NCBI RefSeq assembly: GCF_029945925.1
Contig: NZ_JAQSDN010000070.1
Span: forward strand, 1-64,000
Direction of reading: 5' to 3'
DNA: 64,000 nt
Source of the DNA: Polaromonas sp.
GTDB taxonomy: Bacteria > Pseudomonadota > Gammaproteobacteria > Burkholderiales > Burkholderiaceae_C
Shown here: positions 45,027 to 52,853 of the stretch, piece after piece
How the letters are laid out: every line of letters starts with the position of its first letter
Position numbering within the stretch: position 1 is the first letter of the stretch
The notes under the pieces: generated by a model
Seen by the model: the letters and a program-made list of their open reading frames with translations, nothing else
Told to the model about the DNA's origin: nothing
The model's database searches: none
Made by a program: the position numbers and the translations under genes

Positions 45027-45545
45027 TCAGCCGACAGGCATCTGCGCTTCGATCTGGGCCACAAAACGCTCGGCTTCGGCACTGCCCTTGATCTCGCGAA
45101 CGATCTCGCGGGCCCGCTTGATCGCGGCGACAAAATCGGCGAGGTCGCGCGCGCCCTCGATCTTGATACACAGCGGCTCGGCCATCGGACCCAGCAGGTG
45201 CTCCAGCAAATGCGATGAGAAACGCTGCGCCTGCGCCAGGTTGGCCGCGCGCTGCGGTGATGCTGCGGCGGCGGCCGGCTGCTGCGGGGCACCTGCCGGT
45301 TCCAGCGCGGCCGGCATGGTTTTTTCCTCGGCCACTGCCAGCTCGACCAGGCCCTCGGCTTCAAGTTCTGAAAGACGCTCCGGATCGCCCAGCGCCGCGG
45401 CCATGGTGGTCAGTTCTGCATAGGTTCTTTTGCCATCGACCATGATCAACAGGGAGCGCAGTCTGGGGGCCAGGCCTGAATGCCGGTTTGCAATCGCCTC
45501 CGTCCCCTTCTGCGTCTTGTGATAGATCACTTGCTTGTCCGGCAT
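45027..45545 (-). CDS. Conserved hypothetical protein
   Basis: A 172-residue soluble protein not assigned to a known family. The N-terminal ~60 residues (KTQKGTEAIANRHSGLAPRL, LLIMVDGKRTYAELTTMAAA) resemble a winged-helix or adaptor-like fold. A Pro/Ala-rich linker (about 85-105) separates it from a helical C-terminal part beginning RFSSHLLEHLLGPMAEPLCI. There is no signal peptide, membrane segment or catalytic motif. GGAGGTT, a strong ribosome site, precedes the ATG. It lies between the M61 peptidase and the paa genes with no obvious tie to either. Confidence 0.8.
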   Translation of the reverse strand: MPDKQVIYHKTQKGTEAIANRHSGLAPRLRSLLIMVDGKRTYAELTTMAAALGDPERLSELEAEGLVELAVAEEKTMPAALEPAGAPQQPAAAAASPQRAANLAQAQRFSSHLLEHLLGPMAEPLCIKIEGARDLADFVAAIKRAREIVREIKGSAEAERFVAQIEAQMPVG

Positions 45546-45640
45546 GGCAACCTCCTGTAACTAGTTGTTAAACCAGTCTAGAACCAAAACAGTACCCCGT
45601 CGAGAGTGCTTACCCCGGAAAAACCCGGAACCAGAGGCGC

Positions 45641-46933
45641 TCAGTTCCGGCGGTCCAGCACCCGTCTGGCCTTGCCCAGACTGCGCTCCACCCCCCCCTC
45701 GGCGCGCAACTCGATGTCCACACTGGTCCCGATGTAGGCCTTGATCTCGTGCTGCAGCACATGGGCGGCTGCCTGCGCGGACGGGCTGTCGGGCGCCAGG
45801 CCGGGGCGGGTCTCCACCGCAACACGCAGGCAGTCCATGCTGCCCTCGCGGGTCAGAATGCACTGGTAATGCGGCGCAAGCTCATGGCGCTTGAGAATCA
45901 ACTCCTCGATCTGGGTGGGAAACACGTTGACGCCGCGCACAATCATCATGTCGTCGCTGCGGCCCGTGATCTTCTCCATGCGGCGCATGCTGCGCGCTGT
46001 GCCGGGCAACAGGCGCGTGAGGTCGCGCGTGCGGTAGCGGATGATGGGCAGCGCTTCCTTGCTCAGGCTGGTGAACACCAGCTCGCCGATCTCGCCGTCG
46101 GGCAACAGTTCACCGCTGACGGGATCGATGATCTCGGGGTAAAAGTGGTCCTCCCAGATGGTCGGGCCGTCCTTGGTTTCCACACACTCGCTGGCCACAC
46201 CCGGGCCGATGACCTCGCTCAGGCCATAGATGTCCACGGCATCCAGCCCCAAGCGTTTTTCAATCGCATGGCGCATGTCGTTGGTCCAGGGTTCGGCGCC
46301 GAAGATGCCGGTGCGCAGACTGGACCCGGCGGCGGACAGCCCCTGCTTTTCAAACTCGTCGGCGATCGCCAGCATGTAGCTGGGTGTCACCATGATGATG
46401 TCGGGCTTGAAATCGGTGATCAGCTGCACCTGCCGTTCGGTCTGCCCGCCGCCAAACGGCACCACGGTCAGCCCCAGTTTTTCAGCACCGTAATGCGCGC
46501 CCAGCCCTCCCGTGAACAGGCCGTAGCCGTAGCTGATGTGCACCAGGTCGCCGGGGCGCGCGCCGGCCGCACGTATGCTGCGCGCCACGCAACCGGCCCA
46601 CATGTCCACGTCATTTTTTGTGTAGGCCACCACGGTCGGTTTGCCGGTGGTGCCGCTGGACGCGTGAATACGCACACACTGCTCGCGCGGCACCGCAAAC
46701 ATGCCGAAGGGGTAGCTGGCGCGCAGGTCGTGCTTGGTGGTGAAGGGAAACTTCGCCAGGTCGGCCAGCGACTTGCAGTCCCCGGGAAACACGCCGGCAG
46801 CATCGAACTTGGCCTTGTAGACCGGGGAATGCCGGTACGCATGCTGCAGCGTGGACTGCAGGCGCTTGAGCTGCAGGGCGCGCAGTTCGTCGAGGCTGGC
46901 CTTTTCAATCGGTTCGAGCGGAAAACTTTTCAT
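45641..46933 (-). CDS. paaK: Phenylacetate--CoA ligase
   Basis: A 430-residue AMP-forming ligase that activates phenylacetate to phenylacetyl-CoA, the entry step of aerobic hybrid phenylacetate degradation. The phosphate-binding loop IHASSGTTGKPTVVAYTKND, the YGYGLFTGGLGAHYGAEKLG block, IYGLSEVIGPGVASECVETK and the hinge RSDDMMIVRGVNVFPTQIEE are typical of PaaK. It is encoded last in a paaG-paaI-paaK operon, with a 4 nt overlap with paaI. The ring epoxidase genes paaABCDE are not in this window. Confidence 0.95.
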   Translation of the reverse strand: MKSFPLEPIEKASLDELRALQLKRLQSTLQHAYRHSPVYKAKFDAAGVFPGDCKSLADLAKFPFTTKHDLRASYPFGMFAVPREQCVRIHASSGTTGKPTVVAYTKNDVDMWAGCVARSIRAAGARPGDLVHISYGYGLFTGGLGAHYGAEKLGLTVVPFGGGQTERQVQLITDFKPDIIMVTPSYMLAIADEFEKQGLSAAGSSLRTGIFGAEPWTNDMRHAIEKRLGLDAVDIYGLSEVIGPGVASECVETKDGPTIWEDHFYPEIIDPVSGELLPDGEIGELVFTSLSKEALPIIRYRTRDLTRLLPGTARSMRRMEKITGRSDDMMIVRGVNVFPTQIEELILKRHELAPHYQCILTREGSMDCLRVAVETRPGLAPDSPSAQAAAHVLQHEIKAYIGTSVDIELRAEGGVERSLGKARRVLDRRN

Positions 46934-47376
46934 GCGGCCTCCGCACCGGTCACCGGGATGACGGTACCTGCCATCTGCGCGCTTTTCCCGCGGAACATCG
47001 CAATGACCTCACCGCGCTGATTGCTGACCTTCATGTCGTAAATGCCGTGCCGGCCCTGCAGCGTCTGCTCCACCCCTTCGCAGGTCAACACGTCACCGAG
47101 CTGGCCGGGTTTGAGGAACTCGATGCTGCAGCCCGCCGCCACCGCGACCTTGTTGTAGCTGTTGCAGGCAAAGGCAAAGGTCGAGTCGGCCAGCGTGAAA
47201 ATCAGTCCGCCGTGGCAGATCTTGTGGCCGTTGAGCATGGGCTCACGCACGGCCATGCGCATCGCCGCACGGCCGGGTGCGCAGGACACCAGTTCCATCT
47301 GCATGAAGTCGCGCGAGGCACTGTCGGCGGCAAACATGGATTCGCCCACAGCCTGGGCCAGTTGCTTGGCATCCAT
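46930..47376 (-). CDS. paaI: PaaI hotdog-fold hydroxyphenylacetyl-CoA thioesterase
   Basis: A 148-residue hotdog-fold thioesterase. VREPMLNGHKICHGGLIFTL, with the conserved HGG motif, and DSTFAFACNSY are characteristic of PaaI. It hydrolyses ring-hydroxylated phenylacetyl-CoA to rescue CoA from dead-end products. It is encoded directly after paaG (stop-start within a few bases) and overlaps paaK by 4 nt. Confidence 0.94.
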   Translation of the reverse strand: MDAKQLAQAVGESMFAADSASRDFMQMELVSCAPGRAAMRMAVREPMLNGHKICHGGLIFTLADSTFAFACNSYNKVAVAAGCSIEFLKPGQLGDVLTCEGVEQTLQGRHGIYDMKVSNQRGEVIAMFRGKSAQMAGTVIPVTGAEAA

Positions 47377-48192
47377 CTAGTTGCCCCTGAACGCTGGCGG
47401 GCGCTTCTCGAGGAAGGCCATCACGCCCTCGATGTAATCGTGGCTGCGGCCCAGCGCCGACTGGGTGTCCCGCTCCTGGTCCAGCTGGGCATCCAGGCCC
47501 CGGCTGGCACCCTCGCTGAGCAGGCGCCGCGTTTCGACGAGGGCGCGGGTCGGCATGACGGCCAGGCGTGCGGCCAGCGCCATGGCCTTGTCCAGGCAGT
47601 CTTCGCCCTCGGCGGCCACGTCCCAGATCATCCCCCACTCTTTCGCCTCTTTCGCGCTGAGCTTGTCGCCCAGCATGGCCAGTCCCAGCGCCCGCGCCAG
47701 GCCCAGGCGCTTGACCAGAAACCAGGAGCCGCCTGCATCGGGCACCAGGCCGATCTTGCTGAAGGCCTGAATGAAGCTGGCGCCCGGCGCGGCAATCGCC
47801 AGGTCGCAGGTCATGGCCAGCGAGGCCCCGGCACCGGCGGCCACGCCGTTCACGGCGGCAATCGTCGGCACGCGCAGCTTCTGCAGGCGCCGCACCGTCG
47901 GGTTGAAGGCCTGGTCGATGATGGGCCCGGGGTCGGCACGTTCGATGAGGTTTGGGCCGGGCGCAAAGTCGAACTCGGCCAGATCGGCGCCAGCGCAGAA
48001 ACCGCGGCCGGCGCCGGTGATCACGAGGGCACGCAGCGACGAATCGGCCTCCACGGCGTCGAGCGCTGTCCAGAGCTGCTGGTGCATCTGGCGGGTAAAA
48101 CTGTTCAGGGCCTGCGGGCGGTTCAGCGTCACGAGCGCCACGGCGCCCCGTGTGGACAACAGCACGGCAGGTTCGGAAGGGACATCGGTCAT
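47377..48192 (-). CDS. paaG: PaaG 1,2-epoxyphenylacetyl-CoA isomerase
   Basis: A 271-residue crotonase-fold enzyme that isomerises the ring epoxide of phenylacetyl-CoA to the oxepin form. ALVTLNRPQALNSFTRQMHQ at the start, the oxyanion-hole segment TGAGRGFCAGADLAEFD, and GVAAGAGASLAMTCDLAIAA are visible. KIGLVPDAGGSWFLVKRLG carries the Asp (in place of Glu) typical of PaaG. The ATG at 48192 has AGGAG at good spacing; nine upstream codons to 48219 are in frame but overlap the operator palindrome. First gene of the paaG-I-K operon. Confidence 0.93.
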   Translation of the reverse strand: MTDVPSEPAVLLSTRGAVALVTLNRPQALNSFTRQMHQQLWTALDAVEADSSLRALVITGAGRGFCAGADLAEFDFAPGPNLIERADPGPIIDQAFNPTVRRLQKLRVPTIAAVNGVAAGAGASLAMTCDLAIAAPGASFIQAFSKIGLVPDAGGSWFLVKRLGLARALGLAMLGDKLSAKEAKEWGMIWDVAAEGEDCLDKAMALAARLAVMPTRALVETRRLLSEGASRGLDAQLDQERDTQSALGRSHDYIEGVMAFLEKRPPAFRGN

Positions 48193-48217
48193 AAGCATCT
48201 CCTGTTTCGAATCTAGC

Positions 48218-48243
48218 ATTAACCGACCGTCAGGTCGGTTAAT
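48218..48243. promoter_or_regulatory. Perfect palindrome, likely PaaR (TetR-type) operator
   Basis: ATTAACCGACC and its exact reverse complement GGTCGGTTAAT flank a four-base centre, GTCA. The site lies between the divergent paaG and paaF-like genes. ACCGACC/GGTCGGT half-sites are reported for the TetR-family PaaR repressor in Burkholderia. No tetR gene is present in the window. Confidence 0.75.
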
Positions 48244-48325
48244 GTTTTCCCTTGCTTTTCCACCTCACGACGCGCTGGCCGGGCAAAAAGATCGTGGCAT
48301 GATTCAGCCTCAAAAGGAACCCGCC

Positions 48326-49102
48326 ATGACTTATGAATTGATCCAGACCCGCACCGAAGGCCGCGTGGCCATCGTCACCCTGAACCGGCCCAAACAACTC
48401 AATGCGCTCAACGACCAGCTGATGGACGAGCTGGGCGCTGCGCTCAAGGCTTTCGACGCGGACGACAACATCGGCTGCATGATCCTGACCGGCAGCGAAA
48501 AAGCCTTTGCAGCCGGCGCCGACATCGGCGCGATGGCGAGCTACAGCTTTGCCGACGTCTACAAGGGCGACTACATCACGCGCAACTGGGAGCAGATCCG
48601 CAGCATCCGCAAGCCGGTGATCGCCGCCGTCAGCGGCTTTGCACTTGGCGGCGGCTGCGAGCTGGCCATGATGTGCGACTTCATCATTGCCGCCGACAAC
48701 GCCCGGTTCGGCCAGCCTGAAATCAAGCTGGGCATCATCCCCGGCTCGGGCGGCACGCAACGCCTGCCGCGCGCCGTCGGCAAGGCCAAGGCCATGGACT
48801 TGGTCCTGACGGGCCGCATGATGGATGCCGTGGAAGCCGAACGCAGCGGGCTCGTCAGCCGCGTCGTGCCGCTGGACAAGCTCATGGAGGAAGCGCTGGG
48901 CGCCGCGCTGCAGATCTGCGACTACGGGCAGATTGCCGTGATGGCCGCCAAGGAAGCCGTGAACCGCGCCTACGAAGGCACACTGGCCGACGGCATCATG
49001 TTCGAGCGGCGCCTGTTCCACGCGACCTTTGCCACCGAGGACCAGAAGGAAGGCATGGACGCTTTTGTCAACAAGCGCAAGCCGGTGTTCAAGCATAAAT
49101 AG
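48326..49102 (+). CDS. Enoyl-CoA hydratase (PaaF-like)
   Basis: A 258-residue crotonase-family hydratase. VAIVTLNRPKQLNALNDQLM, the oxyanion-hole loop TGSEKAFAAGADIGAMASYS, GFALGGGCELAMMCDFIIAA, and PEIKLGIIPGSGGTQRLPRA with both catalytic Glu residues are present. Genes of this type serve as paaF (2,3-dehydroadipyl-CoA hydratase) or in fatty-acid oxidation; the shared palindromic operator with the paa genes favours the former. AAAAGGA precedes the ATG. Confidence 0.9.
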   Translation: MTYELIQTRTEGRVAIVTLNRPKQLNALNDQLMDELGAALKAFDADDNIGCMILTGSEKAFAAGADIGAMASYSFADVYKGDYITRNWEQIRSIRKPVIAAVSGFALGGGCELAMMCDFIIAADNARFGQPEIKLGIIPGSGGTQRLPRAVGKAKAMDLVLTGRMMDAVEAERSGLVSRVVPLDKLMEEALGAALQICDYGQIAVMAAKEAVNRAYEGTLADGIMFERRLFHATFATEDQKEGMDAFVNKRKPVFKHK

Positions 49103-49103
49103 A

Positions 49104-49196
49104 GCCCCCACGTTCGCTCACTGCGTGTAACTCTCTGCCCCCCGCGGGGGCGCTGCGCCTGCGGCCCGGCGAAGCCGGCTCCGCGGCCCCTGCTTG
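49104..49196 (-). repeat. GC-rich intergenic palindromic repeat, family B, copy 4
   Basis: A full copy in inverted orientation to 6119: GCCCCCACGTTCGCTCACTG, CTGCCCCCCGCGGGGGCGC, then GGCCCGGCGAAGCCGGCTCC and GCGGCCCCTGCTTG. It starts just past the paaF-like stop codon and can form several strong hairpins, so it may end transcription of that gene. Confidence 0.75.
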
Positions 49197-49301
49197 ATTG
49201 AAGAGCCCCGAGGATCGCCCGCTACCCACCGGGGCGCATTTTTTCCTGGAGCGCCCCGGCGAAAAAACATCACCGCCGGCTGAAGGCCGTTCAGGTCTGG
49301 C

Positions 49302-49307
49302 TATAAT
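49302..49307 (+). promoter_or_regulatory. tRNA-Met promoter -10 box
   Basis: A perfect TATAAT twelve bases before the mature tRNA 5' end. The -35 region is less clear. Spacing fits a strong sigma-70 promoter reading into the tRNA. Confidence 0.65.
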
Positions 49308-49318
49308 ATCGGTCGCGC

Positions 49319-49395
49319 GGTGATATAGCTCAGTTGGTTAGAGCGCAGCATTCATAATGCTGATGTCGGTGGTTCAAGTCCACCTATCACCACCA
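49319..49395 (+). tRNA. tRNA-Met (CAT anticodon)
   Basis: A 77-nt tRNA. Acceptor arms GGTGATA and TATCACC pair perfectly, followed by discriminator A and an encoded CCA. The D-arm AGCTCAGTTGGTTAGAGC, anticodon stem-loop GCATTCATAATGC with anticodon CAT, and T-arm GGTGGTTCAAGTCCACC are all regular. The elongator type is favoured over initiator (no C1:A72 mismatch) and over the lysidine-modified Ile tRNA, but the latter is not fully excluded. Confidence 0.95.
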
Positions 49396-49406
49396 CGGTT
49401 TCGCGG

Positions 49407-49438
49407 AGCCCCAGAGGTTGATCCTCTGGGGCTTTGTT
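49407..49438 (+). terminator. Intrinsic terminator after tRNA-Met
   Basis: An 11-bp perfect stem, AGCCCCAGAGG with CCTCTGGGGCT, and a five-base loop, followed by TTGTT. It lies 12 bp beyond the tRNA 3' end. Confidence 0.85.
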
Positions 49439-49463
49439 ACTTCACAGCCTCTGGACATAAACC

Positions 49464-49925
49464 ATGAAACGCTGCCTGCCCTCCCTGTCTCTGGCCCTGT
49501 CGGCCGCGCTGATCGCCGTCCTGATGACGCTGGTCAGCCTGTTCGCCGCGCCGGCGCTGGCCCAGACCGATGAAGTCCCCAGCGTCCGCAATTTCCCCAA
49601 GGCCGCCCTGCGCGGCCTGCTGGTGGTCCGGGCACCGCCCGACATCAGCCTCAACGGCAAGGCCGACCGCCTGTCGCCCGGTGCACGCATACGCAACGTC
49701 AACAACCACTATGTGTTGTCGGGCGCCCTGCTGGGCCAGGAGCTGCTGGTCAACTACACCCGCGACAGCGCCGGTCTGGTGCACGAGGTCTGGGTGCTGA
49801 CCGCCGAGGAGGCCAAGGAAAAACGCGCCGGTCTGTCCAGGCGCAATTTCTTCTTCAGCTTCGAGGGCGAGGCCGCACCGCAGGACGACGGCAAGACCTC
49901 CTACGACCAGTTGCCCCGCTACTAG
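49464..49925 (+). CDS. Exported hypothetical protein
   Basis: A 153-residue protein with a clear Sec signal peptide (hydrophobic core ALSAALIAVLMTLVSLFAA, cleavage after ALA). The mature part has a conserved-looking core, FPKAALRGLLVVRAPPDISL, NGKADRLSPGARIRNVNNHY, VLSGALLGQELLVNYTRDSA, predicted mostly beta. I do not recognise a named family. It lies just after tRNA-Met and just before miaB; the latter is probably separated by the intergenic repeat. Confidence 0.8.
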   Translation: MKRCLPSLSLALSAALIAVLMTLVSLFAAPALAQTDEVPSVRNFPKAALRGLLVVRAPPDISLNGKADRLSPGARIRNVNNHYVLSGALLGQELLVNYTRDSAGLVHEVWVLTAEEAKEKRAGLSRRNFFFSFEGEAAPQDDGKTSYDQLPRY

Positions 49926-49972
49926 TAAGTAGCCGGCCCGCGCCGGCCCGCCGGCTGTTTTCGAACAAATGA

Positions 49973-50021
49973 GGCCTCCAGCCCTTTACTGACGGGCGTC
50001 AGCAGCTCCTAATTAGATAGC
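49973..50021 (-). repeat. Short intergenic repeat, family A, copy 6
   Basis: Inverted orientation. On the minus strand it reads GCTATCTAATTAGGAGCTG, then GACGCCCGTC, AAAGGGCTGGAGGCC. It ends 7 bp before the miaB start codon, so it may reach into the ribosome-loading region of miaB. Confidence 0.7.
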
Positions 50022-50027
50022 AAATCC

Positions 50028-51395
50028 ATGAGCAAAAAAGTCTTCATCAAAACCTTCGGCTGCCAGATGAACGAGTACGACTCGGGCAAGATGTCCGACG
50101 TGCTGCACGCCGCCCAGGGTTACGAGCCCACCAGCAATGTGGACGAGGCCGACCTGATCCTGTTCAACACCTGCTCGGTGCGCGAAAAAGCGCAGGAAAA
50201 GGTGTTCAGCGACCTCGGCCGCGTCAAGCACCTGAAGAAGAAGGGCGTGCTGATCGGCGTCGGCGGCTGCGTGGCCAGCCAGGAGGGCGACGCCATCATC
50301 GAACGCGCGCCGTATGTCGACGTGGTGTTCGGCCCGCAAACCCTGCACCGCCTGCCCGACCTGCTGGCCAGGCGCCTCAGCCTGGGCAAATCGCAGGTGG
50401 ACATCAGCTTTCCCGAGATTGAAAAATTCGACCACCTGCCGCCGGCCCGCGTGGAAGGCCCCAGCGCTTTTGTCAGCATCATGGAAGGCTGCTCCAAATA
50501 CTGCAGCTACTGCGTCGTGCCCTACACGCGCGGCGAGGAAGTTTCGCGTCCATTCGAGGACGTGCTGGTCGAAGTGGCGGGCCTGGCCGACCAGGGCGTG
50601 CGTGAAGTCACCCTGCTGGGGCAGAACGTCAACGCCTACCGCGGCAGGATGACGAGCAACGCAGGCGTTGCGGGCGGCACGGGGGACATCGCCGATTTCG
50701 CCACCTTGCTCGAATATGTCTCCGACATTCCCGGCATCGAACGCATCCGTTATGTCACCAGCCACCCCAATGAGTTCACGCAGCGCCTGATCGACGCCTA
50801 CGGCAAGCTGCCCAAGCTGGTGAACCATCTGCACCTGCCGGTGCAGCACGGTTCCGACCGCATCCTGATGGCGATGAAACGCGGCTACACCGCGATGGAA
50901 TACAAAAGCACCATCCGCAAGCTGCGCGCGATCCGCCCCGATCTGGCCATGAGCAGCGACTTCATCGTCGGTTTTCCCGGCGAAACCGACGACGACTTCA
51001 GCAAGATGATGAAGCTGATCGACGACATCGGCTACGACACCTCGTTCAGCTTCATCTTCAGCCCGCGGCCGGGCACGCCCGCGGCCAACCTGCCCGACGA
51101 CACGCCGCACGCGGTCAAGCTCGCGCGCCTGCAGCGCCTGCAGGCCGCCCTCGACGACAGCGTGCGCGCCATCAGCGCCAGCCGCCAGGGCACGGTGCAG
51201 CGCATCCTGGTCGAAGGGACATCCCGCAAGGATGCGACCGAGCTGATGGGCCGCACCGAATGCAACCGCGTCGTCAACTTCAGGGGCCAGCCCCGGCTGA
51301 TCGGCCAGATGGTGGACGTGACCATCACCGAAGCCTCGCAACGCTCCCTGCGCGGCGAGGTGCTGCACCATGAAGAGCCCGCACTGAGCGCTTGA
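50028..51395 (+). CDS. miaB: tRNA-2-methylthio-N6-dimethylallyladenosine synthase
   Basis: A 455-residue radical-SAM methylthiotransferase that adds the 2-methylthio group to i6A37 of tRNAs. The N-terminal UPF0004 domain supplies three cluster Cys residues (TFGCQMNEYDSG, FNTCSVREKA, VGGCVASQEG). The radical-SAM motif CSKYCSYCVVPYTRGEE lies near residues 155-171, and the C-terminal TRAM domain begins around residue 380. The ATG at 50028 is the only sensible start; the family A repeat sits immediately upstream. Confidence 0.97.
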   Translation: MSKKVFIKTFGCQMNEYDSGKMSDVLHAAQGYEPTSNVDEADLILFNTCSVREKAQEKVFSDLGRVKHLKKKGVLIGVGGCVASQEGDAIIERAPYVDVVFGPQTLHRLPDLLARRLSLGKSQVDISFPEIEKFDHLPPARVEGPSAFVSIMEGCSKYCSYCVVPYTRGEEVSRPFEDVLVEVAGLADQGVREVTLLGQNVNAYRGRMTSNAGVAGGTGDIADFATLLEYVSDIPGIERIRYVTSHPNEFTQRLIDAYGKLPKLVNHLHLPVQHGSDRILMAMKRGYTAMEYKSTIRKLRAIRPDLAMSSDFIVGFPGETDDDFSKMMKLIDDIGYDTSFSFIFSPRPGTPAANLPDDTPHAVKLARLQRLQAALDDSVRAISASRQGTVQRILVEGTSRKDATELMGRTECNRVVNFRGQPRLIGQMVDVTITEASQRSLRGEVLHHEEPALSA

Positions 51396-51431
51396 AACCA
51401 CGCGCAGTTCCCCCGCCGGCAAGGACACCCC

Positions 51432-52853
51432 ATGCTTGAGCGCGTTTCCTTCCGCCAGCTGCTGGTGGCCGCCTTTTTGCTGATTGCCGCCCTGCTGGCC
51501 GCGGCCTCGCTGCGCGCCGTGTTCACGCTGGAGCAACTGACGATGCAAAGCCGCGACGGCGCGGTGCGCGCGCTCGACCTCAGTGCGGCCGCCCAGTCCC
51601 TGAACGAGCGCAGCGTGACGATGGAACGCACGGCGCGCCAGTCGCTGGTGCTGTCCGACCGCGTGCTGCGCCAGCGCTTCGACGAGGCCGCCGCCGACGC
51701 CAGAACCGTGCTGGCACGGCTGGGCCCGCAAAACGTGCCCGCAGCCCTGGTCACCGACTGGAAGAAGCACCTGCAGGCCGTCACCGCGCTGCTGTCCGGT
51801 TCGCCCGATACCGCGCTCGACAGGGACCGGCAGGTCGCGCAGGAATTCCGCGAGCTGGACCGCATCAACGCGGCCATTGCGCAGCAGGTCCGGCAAACCA
51901 TTGCCAGGCAAAACCGCAGCCTGCTTGACACGCTGGAAACCCGCCGCAGGCAATTGACACAACAGGTCCTGGGCGCGATTGCGCTGGCCGTCCTGATGGC
52001 GCTGGCGTTCGGCATCTGGCTCACACGTCCGCTCAACCGCCTGGAAAAAGCCATCATCGGCCTCGGCGAAAACCGCCTGGACGAGGCCATCCGCATCGAA
52101 GGCCCGGCCGACTTGCAGCTGGTCGGACAGCGGCTCGAATGGCTGCGGCTGCGGCTGGTGGAACTGGACGCCGACAAGTCGCGCTTTCTGCGCCATGTCT
52201 CGCACGAACTCAAGACGCCGCTGGCCTCCCTGCGCGAGGGCGTGTCGCTGCTCGAAGACGGTGTGGCCGGCGAGCTCAGCGCCAACCAGCGGGAAGTGGC
52301 CAAAATCCTGCGCCACAACACCGGCTTGCTGCAGGGCCAGATCGAGGACCTGCTGCGCTTCAACGCTGCAGCCTTTGAGGCACGCCAGTTGCGCCGGGAA
52401 AAAACCGACCTGCTGCAGCTCATTGAAGAACAGGTGGAAGGCCAGCGCCTGCAGTGGCGCGCGCGCGATCTGCAGGTCAGTGTCGAGGGTCCGGCGTTGC
52501 AGGCCGAGGTGGACCGCGACAAGCTCGGAACAGCCCTCGCCAACCTGCTGTCCAACGCCATCCGGTTTTCTCCTGCCGGGGGCAGGATACGCATCCGGCT
52601 GAGCCAGTTCGCCGACGTCGTGCACATCGACATGGACGACGAAGGGCCGGGCATCGCCTACGACGACCAGGCACGCATTTTTGAACCCTTTTACCGCGGC
52701 GAACGGCAGCCGCCGCAAGTGGTGCGAGGCAGCGGCATTGGCCTGTCCATCGTTCACGAGTACATTGCTGCCCATGGGGGCCGGGTGCAGTTGCTGCCGG
52801 ACGGCCCGGGTGCCCATTTCAGGATAGAACTTCCCCATGCTTTCAAGTCTTGA
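51432..52853 (+). CDS. Sensor histidine kinase (GlrK/QseE-like)
   Basis: A 473-residue membrane kinase. TM1 is at about residues 10-30, a periplasmic helical region follows (about 31-175), TM2 is near 178-197 (LGAIALAVLMALAFGIWL), then a HAMP linker. The dimerisation/phosphoacceptor motif is FLRHVSHELKTPLASLREGV with His near residue 257. The ATPase domain has LLSNAIRFSPAGG, DDEGPGIAYDDQARIFEPFY and GSGIGLSIVHEYIAAHGG. Together with the lipoprotein and sigma-54 regulator that follow, it forms a GlrK-QseG-GlrR-like operon. The signal is unknown. Confidence 0.92.
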   Translation: MLERVSFRQLLVAAFLLIAALLAAASLRAVFTLEQLTMQSRDGAVRALDLSAAAQSLNERSVTMERTARQSLVLSDRVLRQRFDEAAADARTVLARLGPQNVPAALVTDWKKHLQAVTALLSGSPDTALDRDRQVAQEFRELDRINAAIAQQVRQTIARQNRSLLDTLETRRRQLTQQVLGAIALAVLMALAFGIWLTRPLNRLEKAIIGLGENRLDEAIRIEGPADLQLVGQRLEWLRLRLVELDADKSRFLRHVSHELKTPLASLREGVSLLEDGVAGELSANQREVAKILRHNTGLLQGQIEDLLRFNAAAFEARQLRREKTDLLQLIEEQVEGQRLQWRARDLQVSVEGPALQAEVDRDKLGTALANLLSNAIRFSPAGGRIRIRLSQFADVVHIDMDDEGPGIAYDDQARIFEPFYRGERQPPQVVRGSGIGLSIVHEYIAAHGGRVQLLPDGPGAHFRIELPHAFKS

